A DNA stretch of 58,037 nt from Gallionellaceae bacterium (GCA_030823955.1 JAVBYO010000029.1:1-58037); one strand, 5' to 3'. Shown: positions 28,596 through 39,663, counted from the stretch's first letter. The notes: generated by a model from the letters alone, not told the origin. Numbers and translations are program-made.

Positions 28596-29502
28596 AATCA
28601 TCCGCGAAGCGGTACGCTGCAACTTCAACCTCACCGAGGTGGGCAATGCGCTGTTCACCTCGCAATCCGGTGTGTCCAAACACATCAAGGATCTTGAGGA
28701 CGAGTTGGGTGTGGAATTGTTTGTGCGCAAAGGCAAACGCCTGCTTGGCCTGACCGATCCGGGACGTGAATTGCTGGAGATCGTCGAACGTATCCTGCTG
28801 GATGCGAACAACATCAAAAATCTGGTGGAGCAATACAGCCAGCGCGACGAGGGGCAGCTCACTGTGATCGCCACCCATACCCAGGCGCGTTATTCCCTGC
28901 CGCAGGTGATCACCGAGTTCAAGAAGAGTTTTCCCAAGGTGCATCTCAAGCTGCATCAGGCCGGCCCTGCCGAGATCGTGGCCATGTTGCTGAGCGGCGA
29001 GGCGGATATCGGCGTGGCGACAGAAGCACTGGCGGATGTCACCAAGCTCGACTCCTTTCCTTATTATTCATGGCACCATGCGGTGATCGTTCCGGCCGGG
29101 CATCCGCTGGAACAGGTACAGACTCTCACACTGGCGGCGCTGGCCGAATATCCCATCGTCACCTATCACGAGGGATTGACTGGGCGCGCCAAGATCGACC
29201 GCTCGTTCGCCGAAGCCGGGATCACACCGGATATCGCCATGTCGGCTCTGGATGCGGATGTGATCAAGACCTATGTGGAGCTGGGACTGGGCATCGGCAT
29301 CATCGCCTCGATGGCATTCAACGCGGCCAAAGATTCCGACCTGCGTTTGCTGAAATGCGACCATCTGTTTGCCGCCAACACCACTTACATCGCCTTGCGG
29401 CGCGGCCATTATCTGCGCAGTTTCGCCTACCGCTTCATCGAGCTGTGCTCACCCAGACTGGACGAAGCGACGATACGGGCCGGGCTGGTGTCGCAGGGTT
29501 AA
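28576..29502 (+). CDS. cysB: LysR-type regulator CysB
   Basis: A 308-residue LysR regulator of sulfur assimilation that responds to O-acetylserine or N-acetylserine. The N-terminal helix-turn-helix ([20 protein letters not shown]) is typical of CysB/Cbl, as are the start [12 protein letters not shown] and the effector-domain stretches [11 protein letters not shown] and [12 protein letters not shown]. Cbl is a possible alternative name; the position in the cysTWA operon favours CysB. Its start lies within the end of cysA. Confidence 0.9.
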   Translation: MNFQQLRIIREAVRCNFNLTEVGNALFTSQSGVSKHIKDLEDELGVELFVRKGKRLLGLTDPGRELLEIVERILLDANNIKNLVEQYSQRDEGQLTVIATHTQARYSLPQVITEFKKSFPKVHLKLHQAGPAEIVAMLLSGEADIGVATEALADVTKLDSFPYYSWHHAVIVPAGHPLEQVQTLTLAALAEYPIVTYHEGLTGRAKIDRSFAEAGITPDIAMSALDADVIKTYVELGLGIGIIASMAFNAAKDSDLRLLKCDHLFAANTTYIALRRGHYLRSFAYRFIELCSPRLDEATIRAGLVSQG

Positions 29503-29676
29503 TGTCTAACCATTCACCGCAGCGAAAGGCGAAAGAGCATCCCGTTTCCTCTGTATCTCCGGGGTGAAAGCGTTTTTAGCAAAGCCGGTTCTAAGCTTAT
29601 AACAATTGAGTAGTACATAAATCGCGCAGGCTTGGTTAGACTTGCGCCATCGGCAACCCATTTCAAGGAGCGCAAT

Positions 29677-30651
29677 ATGAGCCAGCAGTTCGCAGACAAT
29701 TCGCAGTCCATCGGTAACACTCCGCTCATCCGGCTGAATCGTGTCGGTGACGGTGCAAAAGCAACTATCCTCGCCAAGATCGAGGGCCGTAATCCGGCCT
29801 ATTCGGTGAAAGACCGTATCGGTGTGGCGCTGATCGATGATGCCGAGAAGCGCGGTCTGCTCGGGCCGGGCAAAGAGATCGTCGAACCGACCAGCGGCAA
29901 CACCGGTATCGCGCTGGCCTTCGTCGCGGCGGCACGCGGTATCCCGCTCACCCTGACCATGCCCGAAACGATGAGCATAGAGCGGCGCAAGTTGCTGGTG
30001 GCTTATGGTGCCAAGCTGGTACTGACCGAAGGCGCGAAAGGCATGAGCGGCGCGGTGGCAAAAGCCAAAGAGATCGCGGCATCCGACCCGAAATATGTGC
30101 TGCTGCAACAGTTTGAGAATCCGGCCAATCCCGCCATCCACGAAGCGACCACCGGCCCGGAGATCTGGAACGACACCGACGGCAAGGTCGATATCTTCGT
30201 CTCCGGTGTGGGCACTGGCGGCACTATCACCGGCGTGTCACGTTACATCAAGAAGACCAAAGGTAAAGCGATCAGATCGGTAGCGGTAGAACCCGCTGGC
30301 AGCCCCATCCTGACGCAGAAACGCGCGGGGCAGGAACTCAAGCCCGCGCCGCACAAGATTCAGGGCATAGGCGCAGGTTTCGTGCCGGGTGCGCTGGATC
30401 TGTCGCTGGTGGATGACATCGAGCAGGTGACGAACGAAGATGCGGTGTTGTATGCCCGCCGTCTGGCGCGCGAAGAGGGCATCATCTCCGGCATCTCCAG
30501 CGGTGCGGCTGTCGCCGTCGCAGTGCGTCTCGCGCAAAAAACCGAGAACACAGGCAAGACCATCGTTGTGATACTGCCGGATTCCGGCGAACGTTATCTG
30601 AGCTCTATCCTGTTCGAGGGTATGTTCGACGCGGCGGGGCTGGCCGTTTGA
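29677..30651 (+). CDS. cysK: Cysteine synthase A
   Basis: A 324-residue pyridoxal-phosphate enzyme that makes cysteine from O-acetylserine and sulfide. It shows [11 protein letters not shown], the PLP lysine in [11 protein letters not shown], the substrate loop [10 protein letters not shown], the phosphate-binding [14 protein letters not shown] and the C-terminal [13 protein letters not shown]. The ATG at 29677 follows AAGGAG by six bases; an upstream in-frame start at 29632 is less likely. A 174-bp gap separates it from cysB, so it may have its own promoter. It is convergent with phoB. Confidence 0.94.
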   Translation: MSQQFADNSQSIGNTPLIRLNRVGDGAKATILAKIEGRNPAYSVKDRIGVALIDDAEKRGLLGPGKEIVEPTSGNTGIALAFVAAARGIPLTLTMPETMSIERRKLLVAYGAKLVLTEGAKGMSGAVAKAKEIAASDPKYVLLQQFENPANPAIHEATTGPEIWNDTDGKVDIFVSGVGTGGTITGVSRYIKKTKGKAIRSVAVEPAGSPILTQKRAGQELKPAPHKIQGIGAGFVPGALDLSLVDDIEQVTNEDAVLYARRLAREEGIISGISSGAAVAVAVRLAQKTENTGKTIVVILPDSGERYLSSILFEGMFDAAGLAV

Positions 30652-30681
30652 AACAGCCAGTCAGCCATTAAGACCTGAGGC

Positions 30682-31368
30682 TCAGGCGCGGGAGAAGCGG
30701 TACCCGCTTCCGCGCACAGTCTGCACCAGGCTATCCATTCCGGAAGCCTCCAGCGCCTGACGCAAACGGCGGATATGTACGTCCACCGTACGCTCTTCCA
30801 CGAACACGTGGTCACCCCAGACCTGATCGAGCAGTTGTGCGCGGCTATACACTCGCTCGACATGGGTCATGAAGAAATGCAGCAGCCTGAATTCGGTGGG
30901 GCCCAGGTCGATGTTAGTGCCGTTGGCGCTCACCCGGTGTGTCACCGGCGACAATTCCAGCCCTTCCACACGCACCACCTCGTCGCTCATCTGCGGTGCC
31001 CTGCGGCGCAACACGGCACGGATACGCGCCATCAGTTCGCGCGGTGAAAATGGTTTGGTGATGTAATCGTCCGCCCCCGATTCGAGACCGAGTACCTTGT
31101 CGCGCTCGTCGGTACGCGCGGTCAGCATGATGATGGGGATGTTGCGTGTGCGCTGGTCGGCGCGCAAGCGTTTGGCCAGCTCGATTCCCGACATACCGGG
31201 CAGCATCCAGTCCAGCAGGATCAAATCCGGCAGGGCACGATTGATCTGCGCCAGTGCGCTGTTTGCATCGACTGCGGGGATGGCGCGGTATCCGCATTGC
31301 GTCACGTTGAACAGAAGCAGTTCCTGAATCGCAGGCTCGTCTTCCACCAGTAGGATATTCGCTGTCAT
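30682..31368 (-). CDS. phoB: Phosphate regulon response regulator PhoB
   Basis: A 228-residue OmpR-type activator of the phosphate regulon. The receiver domain has the acidic pair in LLVEDEP, the phospho-acceptor Asp in [10 protein letters not shown], the switch Thr in IIMLTART and the Lys in YITKPFSP. The DNA-binding winged helix carries [32 protein letters not shown] and GSGYRFS. A Pho box 51 bp upstream of the start points to autoregulation. The gene stands alone; phoR is at 7-8.3 kb. Confidence 0.93.
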   Translation of the reverse strand: MTANILLVEDEPAIQELLLFNVTQCGYRAIPAVDANSALAQINRALPDLILLDWMLPGMSGIELAKRLRADQRTRNIPIIMLTARTDERDKVLGLESGADDYITKPFSPRELMARIRAVLRRRAPQMSDEVVRVEGLELSPVTHRVSANGTNIDLGPTEFRLLHFFMTHVERVYSRAQLLDQVWGDHVFVEERTVDVHIRRLRQALEASGMDSLVQTVRGSGYRFSRA

Positions 31369-31418
31369 CTAATACTCCATGGACTGTTGCACACAAGTTG
31401 CGATGGTATGGAAGAATT

Positions 31419-31436
31419 ATGACAGCAACATGACAG
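31419..31436 (-). promoter_or_regulatory. Pho box upstream of phoB
   Basis: On the minus strand two perfect CTGTCAT heptamers are separated by four bases, the 11-bp periodicity of a canonical PhoB site. In such promoters the box takes the place of the -35 element; a weak CATACC lies downstream. It lies in the 77-bp gap between phoB and the symporter gene. Confidence 0.85.
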
Positions 31437-31445
31437 AGTTCAGCT

Positions 31446-32951
31446 TTATTCGCGGCGATGCTCATGCAGCGGAGCGGCGACGTGCTCCGTCTGGCTGGCG
31501 GCATGGTGATGCAGATACGCATGCTCCGGCTCTTGCGGCAACGGTTTGCCGATGATATTGGGCAGCAGCGAACCGACCACCATGCCGAACATACTCATCA
31601 GCAAACCGACCAATTGCGGTGGCCAGATGCCGCCGATCTCGAACACCTCCAGCAATATCCAGCTCGACAGACCCAGCACAATAGCCAGCATGGCGCCCTG
31701 ATTATTCGCACGTTTCCAATACAGCCCAAAGGCCAGCGGCGTGAAAGCCGCGACCAGTGTGATCTTGTAGGCGTTCTCCACCATCTTGAAGATACTCACT
31801 TCGGCGTTCAACGCCACCCCCAGCACCAGCATCCCGAAACATACCAGCACGATACGCATGGCGCGCAGCAACTGCCGGTCGGTCATGTTTTTCACCAGAA
31901 AATGCTTGAGGATGTTTTCGGTGAAGGTGACCGACGGAGCCAGCAGGGTTGCGGACGAGCAGCTCATGATGGCCGCCAGCAACGCACCGAAGAAGATGAC
32001 CTGGGCGAACACCGGCGTGTGTTGCAGGATCAGGGTGGGCAGGATCAGTTGCGAATCCTCCGCCAGCAGACTACCGAATACCTGCGGGTCGATCAGCGTT
32101 GCGGAATACGCCAGGAACATCGGCACAAAAGCGAACACGAAATACAGCGAACCGCCCAACACCGAACCGCGTACTGCGGTCTTTTCGTTCTTGGCCGAGG
32201 TGATGCGCTGAAATACGTCCTGCTGCGGGATAGATCCCAGCATCATGGTGACCCAGGCCCCGATGAACGGGACCCATTGGGTGTAATCTCCACGCGGCCA
32301 GAAATCGAGTTTGCCCGCCGCATCGGCATGTGCCACAACAGCTGCCACGCCACCGGTCTGTTCGCTTACGAGATAGGCGATGAACAACATACCGGCCATG
32401 ATCACCGTCATCTGCACAATATCCAGCAGCGCCACCGACCACATGCCGCCGAACATGGTGTAAGTCAGCACGATGGAGGCTCCGATCACCATACCGGCTT
32501 CGCGGCTGACTTCGCCGCCGCTGACCACATTGAACACCAGCCCCAGTGCCATGATCTGTGCCGAAACCCAGCCGAGATAGGAGATGACGATACAGATACT
32601 GGTGATCAGCTCGACCGGGCGGCTATAACGCGCCCGGTAATAATCGCCGATAGTCAGCAGATTCATGCGGTACAGTTTGTTGGCGAAGAACAAACCCGCC
32701 AGGATCAGACACAAACTGGCACCGAACGGATCGGCGACCACGCCATGCAGCCCCTCCTCCACGAAAGTGGCCGATATCCCCAGCACAGTTTCCGCACCGA
32801 ACCAAGTGGCGAACACGGTCGCGGTGACCATCGGCAGCGGCAGGTGGCGTCCCGCCACGGCAAAGTCCTTCGCGTTATGCACCCGCGTGGAGGCGTACAG
32901 GCCAATTCCCACGGAGAACATCAGGTAAATCACGATGAACCAGATCAACAT
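31446..32951 (-). CDS. Sodium:solute symporter (SSS family) with His-rich tail
   Basis: A 501-residue inner membrane transporter with about thirteen hydrophobic helices. Family landmarks are the N-terminal VAGRHLPLPMVTATVFATWFG, the central YTMFGGMWSVALLDIVQM and SIPQQDVFQRITSAKNE. The substrate is unknown; the family carries sugars, amino acids, proline, pantothenate and short organic acids. The C-terminal ~25 residues after EPEHAY are His-rich (seven His, including HHH), unusual for the family and possibly metal-binding. It lies directly upstream of phoB on the same strand, but the Pho box in the gap suggests separate regulation. Confidence 0.85.
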   Translation of the reverse strand: MLIWFIVIYLMFSVGIGLYASTRVHNAKDFAVAGRHLPLPMVTATVFATWFGAETVLGISATFVEEGLHGVVADPFGASLCLILAGLFFANKLYRMNLLTIGDYYRARYSRPVELITSICIVISYLGWVSAQIMALGLVFNVVSGGEVSREAGMVIGASIVLTYTMFGGMWSVALLDIVQMTVIMAGMLFIAYLVSEQTGGVAAVVAHADAAGKLDFWPRGDYTQWVPFIGAWVTMMLGSIPQQDVFQRITSAKNEKTAVRGSVLGGSLYFVFAFVPMFLAYSATLIDPQVFGSLLAEDSQLILPTLILQHTPVFAQVIFFGALLAAIMSCSSATLLAPSVTFTENILKHFLVKNMTDRQLLRAMRIVLVCFGMLVLGVALNAEVSIFKMVENAYKITLVAAFTPLAFGLYWKRANNQGAMLAIVLGLSSWILLEVFEIGGIWPPQLVGLLMSMFGMVVGSLLPNIIGKPLPQEPEHAYLHHHAASQTEHVAAPLHEHRRE

Positions 32952-33039
32952 GGCAAGACTCCGTCCGTCTATAAAAATTCCGCAAATTGTAAATCAACTT
33001 ACCACGCATCAAGCACTCCGCGCGCAGGATCAGACTGGC

Positions 33040-34158
33040 TCACTTCGAGAACAGCACTTCCAGTCGCATGATGAACTGCGCATCGAGCTGATAATCATTC
33101 GTCTTGGGATAATGCAGTTGGGGGCTGAGCTCGAGAAACACCCAGTCGCGATGAATACGCTGGCGACACAACAACAGCGCCACGTATTCCGACAGCTCCG
33201 GCTGTGGTCGGCTCACCCCTACTGCGCTGAGCTGATACAGGAACGAGGTGCTGTCATTAAACGTGTGATAGAGCGACAGATCCTGGCGCAGATCGAAATT
33301 CAGCGTATTTTTCAACCAGGTCGCCGCACTGGTGGCACGCAACAACACAGATTCACTCAAGCGGCGGTCCGCATCGAATTGGGTGCTCTCGCCCAAACCG
33401 GTCGTGTCGAACCAGTATATCGATTCGGCGATTTTGAGCTGGACCATACCGGCCTGCGTCGTATAACTGGCCCGTGAGCGCAGGAATGGTCGGATCAGCT
33501 CATTGTTTTCCAGCTTCAGGCCGGTATCGGCGCTAAAGCGCCAGGGGCTGTTCTCGTCGGTCTCCAGGCGCAACGCAGCACCGTAACTGTCCGGCGTGGC
33601 CAGCTCACGGAACAAAGAAGCTCTCGATTGCTGGTTCTTTTCTCCGGGTAGGCTGGGATTTTTGTCCGGATTACTTTCCAACATCAGATGCAGACGTTTC
33701 TGCCATTGGTAAAAACGGTCCTGTACACCGGGCAGATGGATCTTGGCACGAAAAGACGGTGCGACATTATTGACGCCGTTGCGGTCGTAGATACGCATGA
33801 TGTCGTACTGGATCACACTGTTGTTGCTCTCTTGAAAGTTGCTGTTGTTGCCGAAAAAAGTGTCGATACGGCTGACCAGAGCGACGAATGTTTTCGACAC
33901 ATAGTCTCTGGGCGTGTTGATGAACGGATCGACGAAATTGGATGACGGCGGCTCTTCGACAACAGGAGCAGATATTTCCTCCACTGCGGATGCAGCCGCA
34001 GGAAGTGACTCGGCAGGAGTAGCCAACAGAGCAGCATCTATGACAGGCTGCGGCTCCGCATGGGTGCACACCGGCGACAAGAACATCATCGCCAGCAGCC
34101 ACCAGCAGTTCGGATATCCGAGGATGCGGTAAATTTGTCTGGGGGAAAGGGAAAACAT
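33040..34158 (-). CDS. Probable outer membrane beta-barrel protein, unknown function
   Basis: A 372-residue protein that I do not recognise. It has an N-terminal signal-like hydrophobic stretch (residues 15-32, ending CTHAEP), an Ala/Glu/Pro-rich linker (about 40-75), and then alternating polar/hydrophobic strands with many aromatic residues. Among them are DSYGAALRLETDENSPWRFS and LQLHYPKTNDYQLDAQFIMR-like patterns, ending with LEVLFSK. This fits an outer membrane barrel of about twelve strands. It is 88 bp from the symporter on the same strand. Composition is slightly lower in GC than its neighbours. Confidence 0.6.
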   Translation of the reverse strand: MFSLSPRQIYRILGYPNCWWLLAMMFLSPVCTHAEPQPVIDAALLATPAESLPAAASAVEEISAPVVEEPPSSNFVDPFINTPRDYVSKTFVALVSRIDTFFGNNSNFQESNNSVIQYDIMRIYDRNGVNNVAPSFRAKIHLPGVQDRFYQWQKRLHLMLESNPDKNPSLPGEKNQQSRASLFRELATPDSYGAALRLETDENSPWRFSADTGLKLENNELIRPFLRSRASYTTQAGMVQLKIAESIYWFDTTGLGESTQFDADRRLSESVLLRATSAATWLKNTLNFDLRQDLSLYHTFNDSTSFLYQLSAVGVSRPQPELSEYVALLLCRQRIHRDWVFLELSPQLHYPKTNDYQLDAQFIMRLEVLFSK

Positions 34159-34213
34159 CTAGGACGGATATTGCAGAATGTGCGGCAATGTTGCAACCCT
34201 GCGCTCCAATAAC

Positions 34214-34237
34214 AAAAGGCTCCCGCAGGAGCCTTTT
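34214..34237 (-). terminator. Rho-independent terminator after peroxiredoxin gene
   Basis: A perfect 10-bp stem AAAAGGCTCC/GGAGCCTTTT with loop CGCA lies 18 bp past the peroxiredoxin stop. The T-rich side on the minus strand makes it a terminator for that gene, and the symmetry may also make it bidirectional. Confidence 0.85.
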
Positions 34238-34255
34238 GCACGGACCACTTGCCGC

Positions 34256-34855
34256 TTACAGCTCTTTGGCGTGTGAGGCCAGATACTTCGCCACACCTTC
34301 GGGAGATGCGTTCATACCGGCTTTACCCTTGTTCCAGCCAGCCGGACAGACTTCGCCATGCTCTTCGGTGAATTGCAAAGCATCGATCATACGGATCATT
34401 TCGTCGATGTTGCGGCCCAGCGGCAGGTCATTCACGACTTGGTGACGCACTACGCCGGCACGGTCGATGAGGAAAGAACCGCGGAACGCGACGCCGCCGT
34501 CGGACTCGACATCATAAGCCTTGCAAATTTCGTGCTTCACATCCGCCACCAGCGTGTAGCCGACATTGCCGATCCCGCCCTTTTCCACCGGAGTGTTCTT
34601 CCATGCCAAGTGGCTGAACTGCGAGTCTATGGATACGCCCAATACTTCGACGTTGCGTTTCTTGAACTCGTCCAGACGATGGTTGAACGCGATCAGCTCA
34701 GACGGGCACACGAAGGTGAAATCCAGCGGATAGAAGAACACCACGGCATATTTGCCTTTGGTGACTTTGGAAAAGGTGATGTCGGTGATTTCGTTGTTGC
34801 CCAATACTGCGGTCGCGGTGAAATCGGGCGCTGCCTTGCCTACCAGAACTGCCAT
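34256..34855 (-). CDS. Typical 2-Cys peroxiredoxin (AhpC/Prx1 type)
   Basis: A 199-residue cytoplasmic peroxidase that reduces hydrogen peroxide and organic hydroperoxides. The peroxidatic Cys is in FTFVCPSEL near residue 51 and the resolving Cys in HGEVCPAGW near residue 169. DFTFVCPSE and GRNIDEMIRMIDALQ are strongly conserved in this class. It has no adjacent AhpF, so thioredoxin is the likely reductant. A strong promoter lies in the short upstream gap and a terminator follows, so it is a single-gene unit. Confidence 0.93.
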   Translation of the reverse strand: MAVLVGKAAPDFTATAVLGNNEITDITFSKVTKGKYAVVFFYPLDFTFVCPSELIAFNHRLDEFKKRNVEVLGVSIDSQFSHLAWKNTPVEKGGIGNVGYTLVADVKHEICKAYDVESDGGVAFRGSFLIDRAGVVRHQVVNDLPLGRNIDEMIRMIDALQFTEEHGEVCPAGWNKGKAGMNASPEGVAKYLASHAKEL

Positions 34856-34906
34856 GATGGTCTCCTTGAAGGGTTGATATTTAGTTGACTGAAATGCTGG
34901 GAATTG

Positions 34907-34935
34907 AATTTAGCGAGATGAGGCACGGCTGTCAA
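34907..34935 (-). promoter_or_regulatory. Sigma-70 promoter of the peroxiredoxin gene
   Basis: On the minus strand a perfect TTGACA (34930-34935) and TAAATT (34907-34912) are separated by 17 bp. The -35 lies two bases from the msbA stop codon. AAGGAGA precedes the peroxiredoxin ATG. Confidence 0.75.
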
Positions 34936-34936
34936 C

Positions 34937-36715
<1,779 letters not shown>

Positions 36716-36747
36716 ACTCTTCCCCGCTCCTTTAGCCCGCTACGACT

Positions 36748-37335
36748 TCAGATGACATGAGAACCGCTACGCGCCTTGCCTTTCAAGAGGACAAAAAGCA
36801 TATGTGCCGCGATCACACACCCGACATATAACAACGTCACCGCGACATAGGAACCGAGGTATTGCTGCACACGCGAGGCGTATTCAAGCGCGCCCATATC
36901 GGCATAACGCCCGGAGAACAGGAAGAAGCTGGCATTGGAGAGCACGAATGCGGTGACACTCGCGACCGCCGCCACCACGAATACAGCGGGCAGATTCCTG
37001 CCGGTCAACGTGTGGCGCGGTGCAAACCAGCGCCCGGCAAACCATAACGCGGCATAAGCGAACGCCAGGAAACCGTAGGCATTGCTGACACACCAGTCAC
37101 TGATACCCTGCCCCGCGATGGCGTAATAATCGACCAGCGCCGCTTCCAACAATAGAGCGGCCAGCACCCAGCCAGCGCCGGAAAGTCGCGCCAGATACAG
37201 TCCACCCAGAAAAAACAGCGCCCACGAGGCATCCGGCAGAGCGAACGCAGAGCCGAAATGATTGAATCGGGTCAGCGCCATCACCAGCATCAGACCGGCT
37301 ATCACCAGCCATGAACGAGTTTGTATTGTTTTCAT
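36748..37335 (-). CDS. Small polytopic membrane protein, B12-linked (DUF6580-like)
   Basis: A 195-residue protein with five or six hydrophobic helices. The early stretch ALTRFNHFGSAFALPDASWA and the charged loop RWFAPRHTLTGRN resemble a small membrane family I believe is DUF6580, which looks like an ECF transporter substrate-binding (S) component. The start at 37335 (MKTIQTRSW) has the better N-terminus; an in-frame ATG at 37404 adds 23 residues in the region of a hairpin. It is the second gene after a cobalamin riboswitch and btuB, with a terminator-like hairpin between them. A part in B12 or B12-precursor movement across the inner membrane is plausible but unproven. Confidence 0.7.
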   Translation of the reverse strand: MKTIQTRSWLVIAGLMLVMALTRFNHFGSAFALPDASWALFFLGGLYLARLSGAGWVLAALLLEAALVDYYAIAGQGISDWCVSNAYGFLAFAYAALWFAGRWFAPRHTLTGRNLPAVFVVAAVASVTAFVLSNASFFLFSGRYADMGALEYASRVQQYLGSYVAVTLLYVGCVIAAHMLFVLLKGKARSGSHVI

Positions 37336-37391
37336 AAATACTCCTAAAGTGTGTATTTCAGAATTAGTAGGCAGCTGGAACTCTAACAGAA

Positions 37392-37439
37392 AAGCAAGGG
37401 GCACAAAAGACGAAACAGCGTCTTCTGCGCCCCTTGCTT
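37392..37439 (-). terminator. Two-tier hairpin after btuB (terminator or attenuator)
   Basis: An outer 11-bp stem (AAGCAAGGGGC with GCCCCTTGCTT) encloses an inner 6-bp stem (AAGACG/CGTCTT). It begins one base after the btuB stop codon and on the minus strand is followed by TTTTCTG. It is placed to end or reduce transcription before the small membrane protein gene. Confidence 0.7.
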
Positions 37440-37440
37440 A

Positions 37441-39264
37441 TCACTGGTAACTCAGCCCGATGAACAGGGTGCGTCCCAGCGTGTTGTATCCGTGCGCCAA
37501 CATATAATCCTGATCGAACAGATTATCCACACGCAACGACACCGCCAGATGTTTATCCACGTTATAACCGGCACTGACATTTATCACGTCGTATGCGACC
37601 AGTGTCGTACGGGCAAAGGTATTGATGTCGTAGTCCACCCGCTCGCCACTATGCTGCCATTCTCCGCCAACCTTCCACTGGCCAATCTGCCGTGAGAGCC
37701 CAACATTGGAGAAAAACTTTGCGCGGCGCAACAACACCAGCCCGGTCTGTTCATCGCGCGGGTTCTGCTGGGTCAGCGCCGCTTTGAACATGGTCTCGTC
37801 AGATCGCACCGCGTAATTCACTTCCACTCCGTCAATACGCGCCGCATTCAGATTCTGCAATATCCATGAACTATTGGCAGCGATCAGATCGGTGATATGG
37901 TTGTCGAAATACACCACGTTCAGACGGTGCGCATCTGCGACATATTGCACCCCAACCTCCCGGTTATTTGAGCGTTCCGGATTGAGCCTAGCATTGCTAC
38001 CCCAACTGGCGGGTCCGTACAGATCGGTGAACGTCGGCGCCTTATAGGCCGTACTGATTCCGGCATTCACACGCCAAGCATCGCTCACGGCATAACCGTA
38101 CCCGAACGCCCCGGTCGAGGCCGTACCAAAATCGGAATAATGATCTTGGCGCAAGTTCAACTGCACCTGCTGCGCGGCATAGGTTCCGGTGTAACCAGCC
38201 AGCAGAGAATCCACTTGCCGCTCCACTTTGGAATAGACCGTTGTGCTGGTCACACGCTGATCAAGGCGCTCCACCCCAAGCAACAAACTGCCGCCGGAAG
38301 CCAGCGTCACCGTGTTCTGCCAGACCAACTGACTATTGTTGGTACGCAAACTCGAAGCCGTCACCCCATTGAGATAACTTTTGTATTCATCCTCGCCGCT
38401 CGCCCATTGCACCTTGCTCGACCATGCTTCGGCGAAGCGGTTATCCGATACCAGCGAGAATTTGCGCAGCACAGACGTGCTGGTATTGACATCCGATGCA
38501 CGAGCGGACGAACTGTCATATTGGACATCGCCCAGACTCTGCAACCATGAAGCGGAAACGCTGTGATCGGCAGCCAATGTCTGGCGCACATTGGCCGACA
38601 CGCTGGTGTTGTCGTAACCATCCGCATCGGGATTGACCGAGGTAACGATACTGGGCTTGATCGCCGATATGCCGTCACTCTTGAATTTCGAGAGCTGTAC
38701 ATTAAACGCCGTATCACCAGTCTCGCCACCGAACCCTGCGGAAGCCCTGCGCGTGCTGTTAGAACCCGCCCCGCCACTGACATTGAACGACGGCGCCCCC
38801 TTGCCCCGCTTGGTGAATATCTGCACCACACCGCCGATGGCTTCTGAACCATACATGCTGCTGACGTTGCCGCGCACCACCTCGATACGCTCGACCTGAT
38901 CCAGCATGATCTGGTCGAGTGCCGTTGCTCCGGTCGTGGCGGAATTGATACGCACCCCGTCCACCAGCACCAAGGTATGACTGGAATTACTCCCGCGCAT
39001 GAACAGGCTGCTTTGTTTGCCGATGCCTCCGCTTTGATATATCTCCAGCCCGGCGAGACTCTTCAACAAAGTCGGCACATCCGCCGCTTGCGAGGCCTGA
39101 ATGTCTTGTTGATCTATCAGCGTGGTATGCACCAGCGACTGTTTGAGTGGTTGCTCCACACGCGTGGCGGTAACCACCACTTCGTCGAGCATCTCTGTAT
39201 TTGCCGCATACGCCAAAGGTGTGACCACACACAGCAGTACGGCGATAAATTGTTTTTGCTTCAT
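37441..39264 (-). CDS. btuB: TonB-dependent cobalamin receptor BtuB
   Basis: A 607-residue outer membrane receptor for vitamin B12. It has a signal peptide (MKQKQFIAVLLCVVTPLAYA), a TonB box-like LDEVVVTATR, a plug domain (LAGLEIYQSGGIGKQSSLFM, RGSNSSHTLVLVDGVRI, IEVVRGNVSSMYGSEAIGG) and a 22-strand barrel ending in the canonical aromatic residue region TLFIGLSYQ. The start at 39264 is set by the signal peptide; the frame runs upstream through the riboswitch but is not translated there. Regulation is by the cobalamin riboswitch in its leader. Confidence 0.93.
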   Translation of the reverse strand: MKQKQFIAVLLCVVTPLAYAANTEMLDEVVVTATRVEQPLKQSLVHTTLIDQQDIQASQAADVPTLLKSLAGLEIYQSGGIGKQSSLFMRGSNSSHTLVLVDGVRINSATTGATALDQIMLDQVERIEVVRGNVSSMYGSEAIGGVVQIFTKRGKGAPSFNVSGGAGSNSTRRASAGFGGETGDTAFNVQLSKFKSDGISAIKPSIVTSVNPDADGYDNTSVSANVRQTLAADHSVSASWLQSLGDVQYDSSSARASDVNTSTSVLRKFSLVSDNRFAEAWSSKVQWASGEDEYKSYLNGVTASSLRTNNSQLVWQNTVTLASGGSLLLGVERLDQRVTSTTVYSKVERQVDSLLAGYTGTYAAQQVQLNLRQDHYSDFGTASTGAFGYGYAVSDAWRVNAGISTAYKAPTFTDLYGPASWGSNARLNPERSNNREVGVQYVADAHRLNVVYFDNHITDLIAANSSWILQNLNAARIDGVEVNYAVRSDETMFKAALTQQNPRDEQTGLVLLRRAKFFSNVGLSRQIGQWKVGGEWQHSGERVDYDINTFARTTLVAYDVINVSAGYNVDKHLAVSLRVDNLFDQDYMLAHGYNTLGRTLFIGLSYQ

Positions 39265-39384
39265 TTGATTTTCCTGAAAAAGCCCCAAGCGACCCCGTTG
39301 AGGCGTTACAAAACAGGAAGTGAGGCGGAAGCGAAAGAAGACAGGGGCAGGATATCCCGTCGTCCGTGCGCCTCCCGCAGCACT

Positions 39385-39560
39385 TCCCAACTGAACTCCC
39401 TGGCCGGTATCCGGGCTCACAAGTCTTGATCTGCCGCCTTCCCATGATCGCTCACAGTGGCTTATCGACACATCCTCACTTGCTTACCGTTGCGGGGGCA
39501 GCACAGGCATCACACCTGTTTCCCGTTTAACCGCGTGACGCGAACCACGCAGCACCTTGA
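39385..39560 (-). ncRNA. Cobalamin riboswitch upstream of btuB
   Basis: On the minus strand the leader contains the conserved core GCTGCCCCCGCAACGGTAAG, then GCCACTG, GGGAAGGC and the B12-box-like GAGCCCGGATACCGGCC in the correct order. This is the standard AdoCbl riboswitch and should repress btuB when cobalamin is sufficient. The edges are approximate; the core is at 39400-39520. Confidence 0.92.
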
Positions 39561-39626
39561 AGTGATTAGCATTGTAACAGAGGCCCTCCCCATCACCAAA
39601 ACACTTGCACAACCCTTTGTTACCAT

Positions 39627-39656
39627 TTGACTCGACAGGATTTTCTAAACTATAGT
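39627..39656 (+). promoter_or_regulatory. Sigma-70 promoter of zapB-zapA
   Basis: TTGACT (39627-39632) and TATAGT (39651-39656) are separated by 18 bp. A start point seven bases on would fall at about 39663, next to the zapB ATG at 39664, implying a leaderless message. Confidence 0.65.
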
Positions 39657-39663
39657 GCGCACC

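Noticed and set aside
31458..33071. A 537-codon open frame on the plus strand opposite the symporter gene
   Set aside because: Its composition (rich in His, Gln, Asp, Arg, with no domain) is what the complement of a hydrophobic membrane protein gives, and the minus-strand SSS protein is well supported.
39265..39471. N-terminal extension of btuB through the leader
   Set aside because: The region is the conserved cobalamin riboswitch, and the signal peptide starts at 39264.
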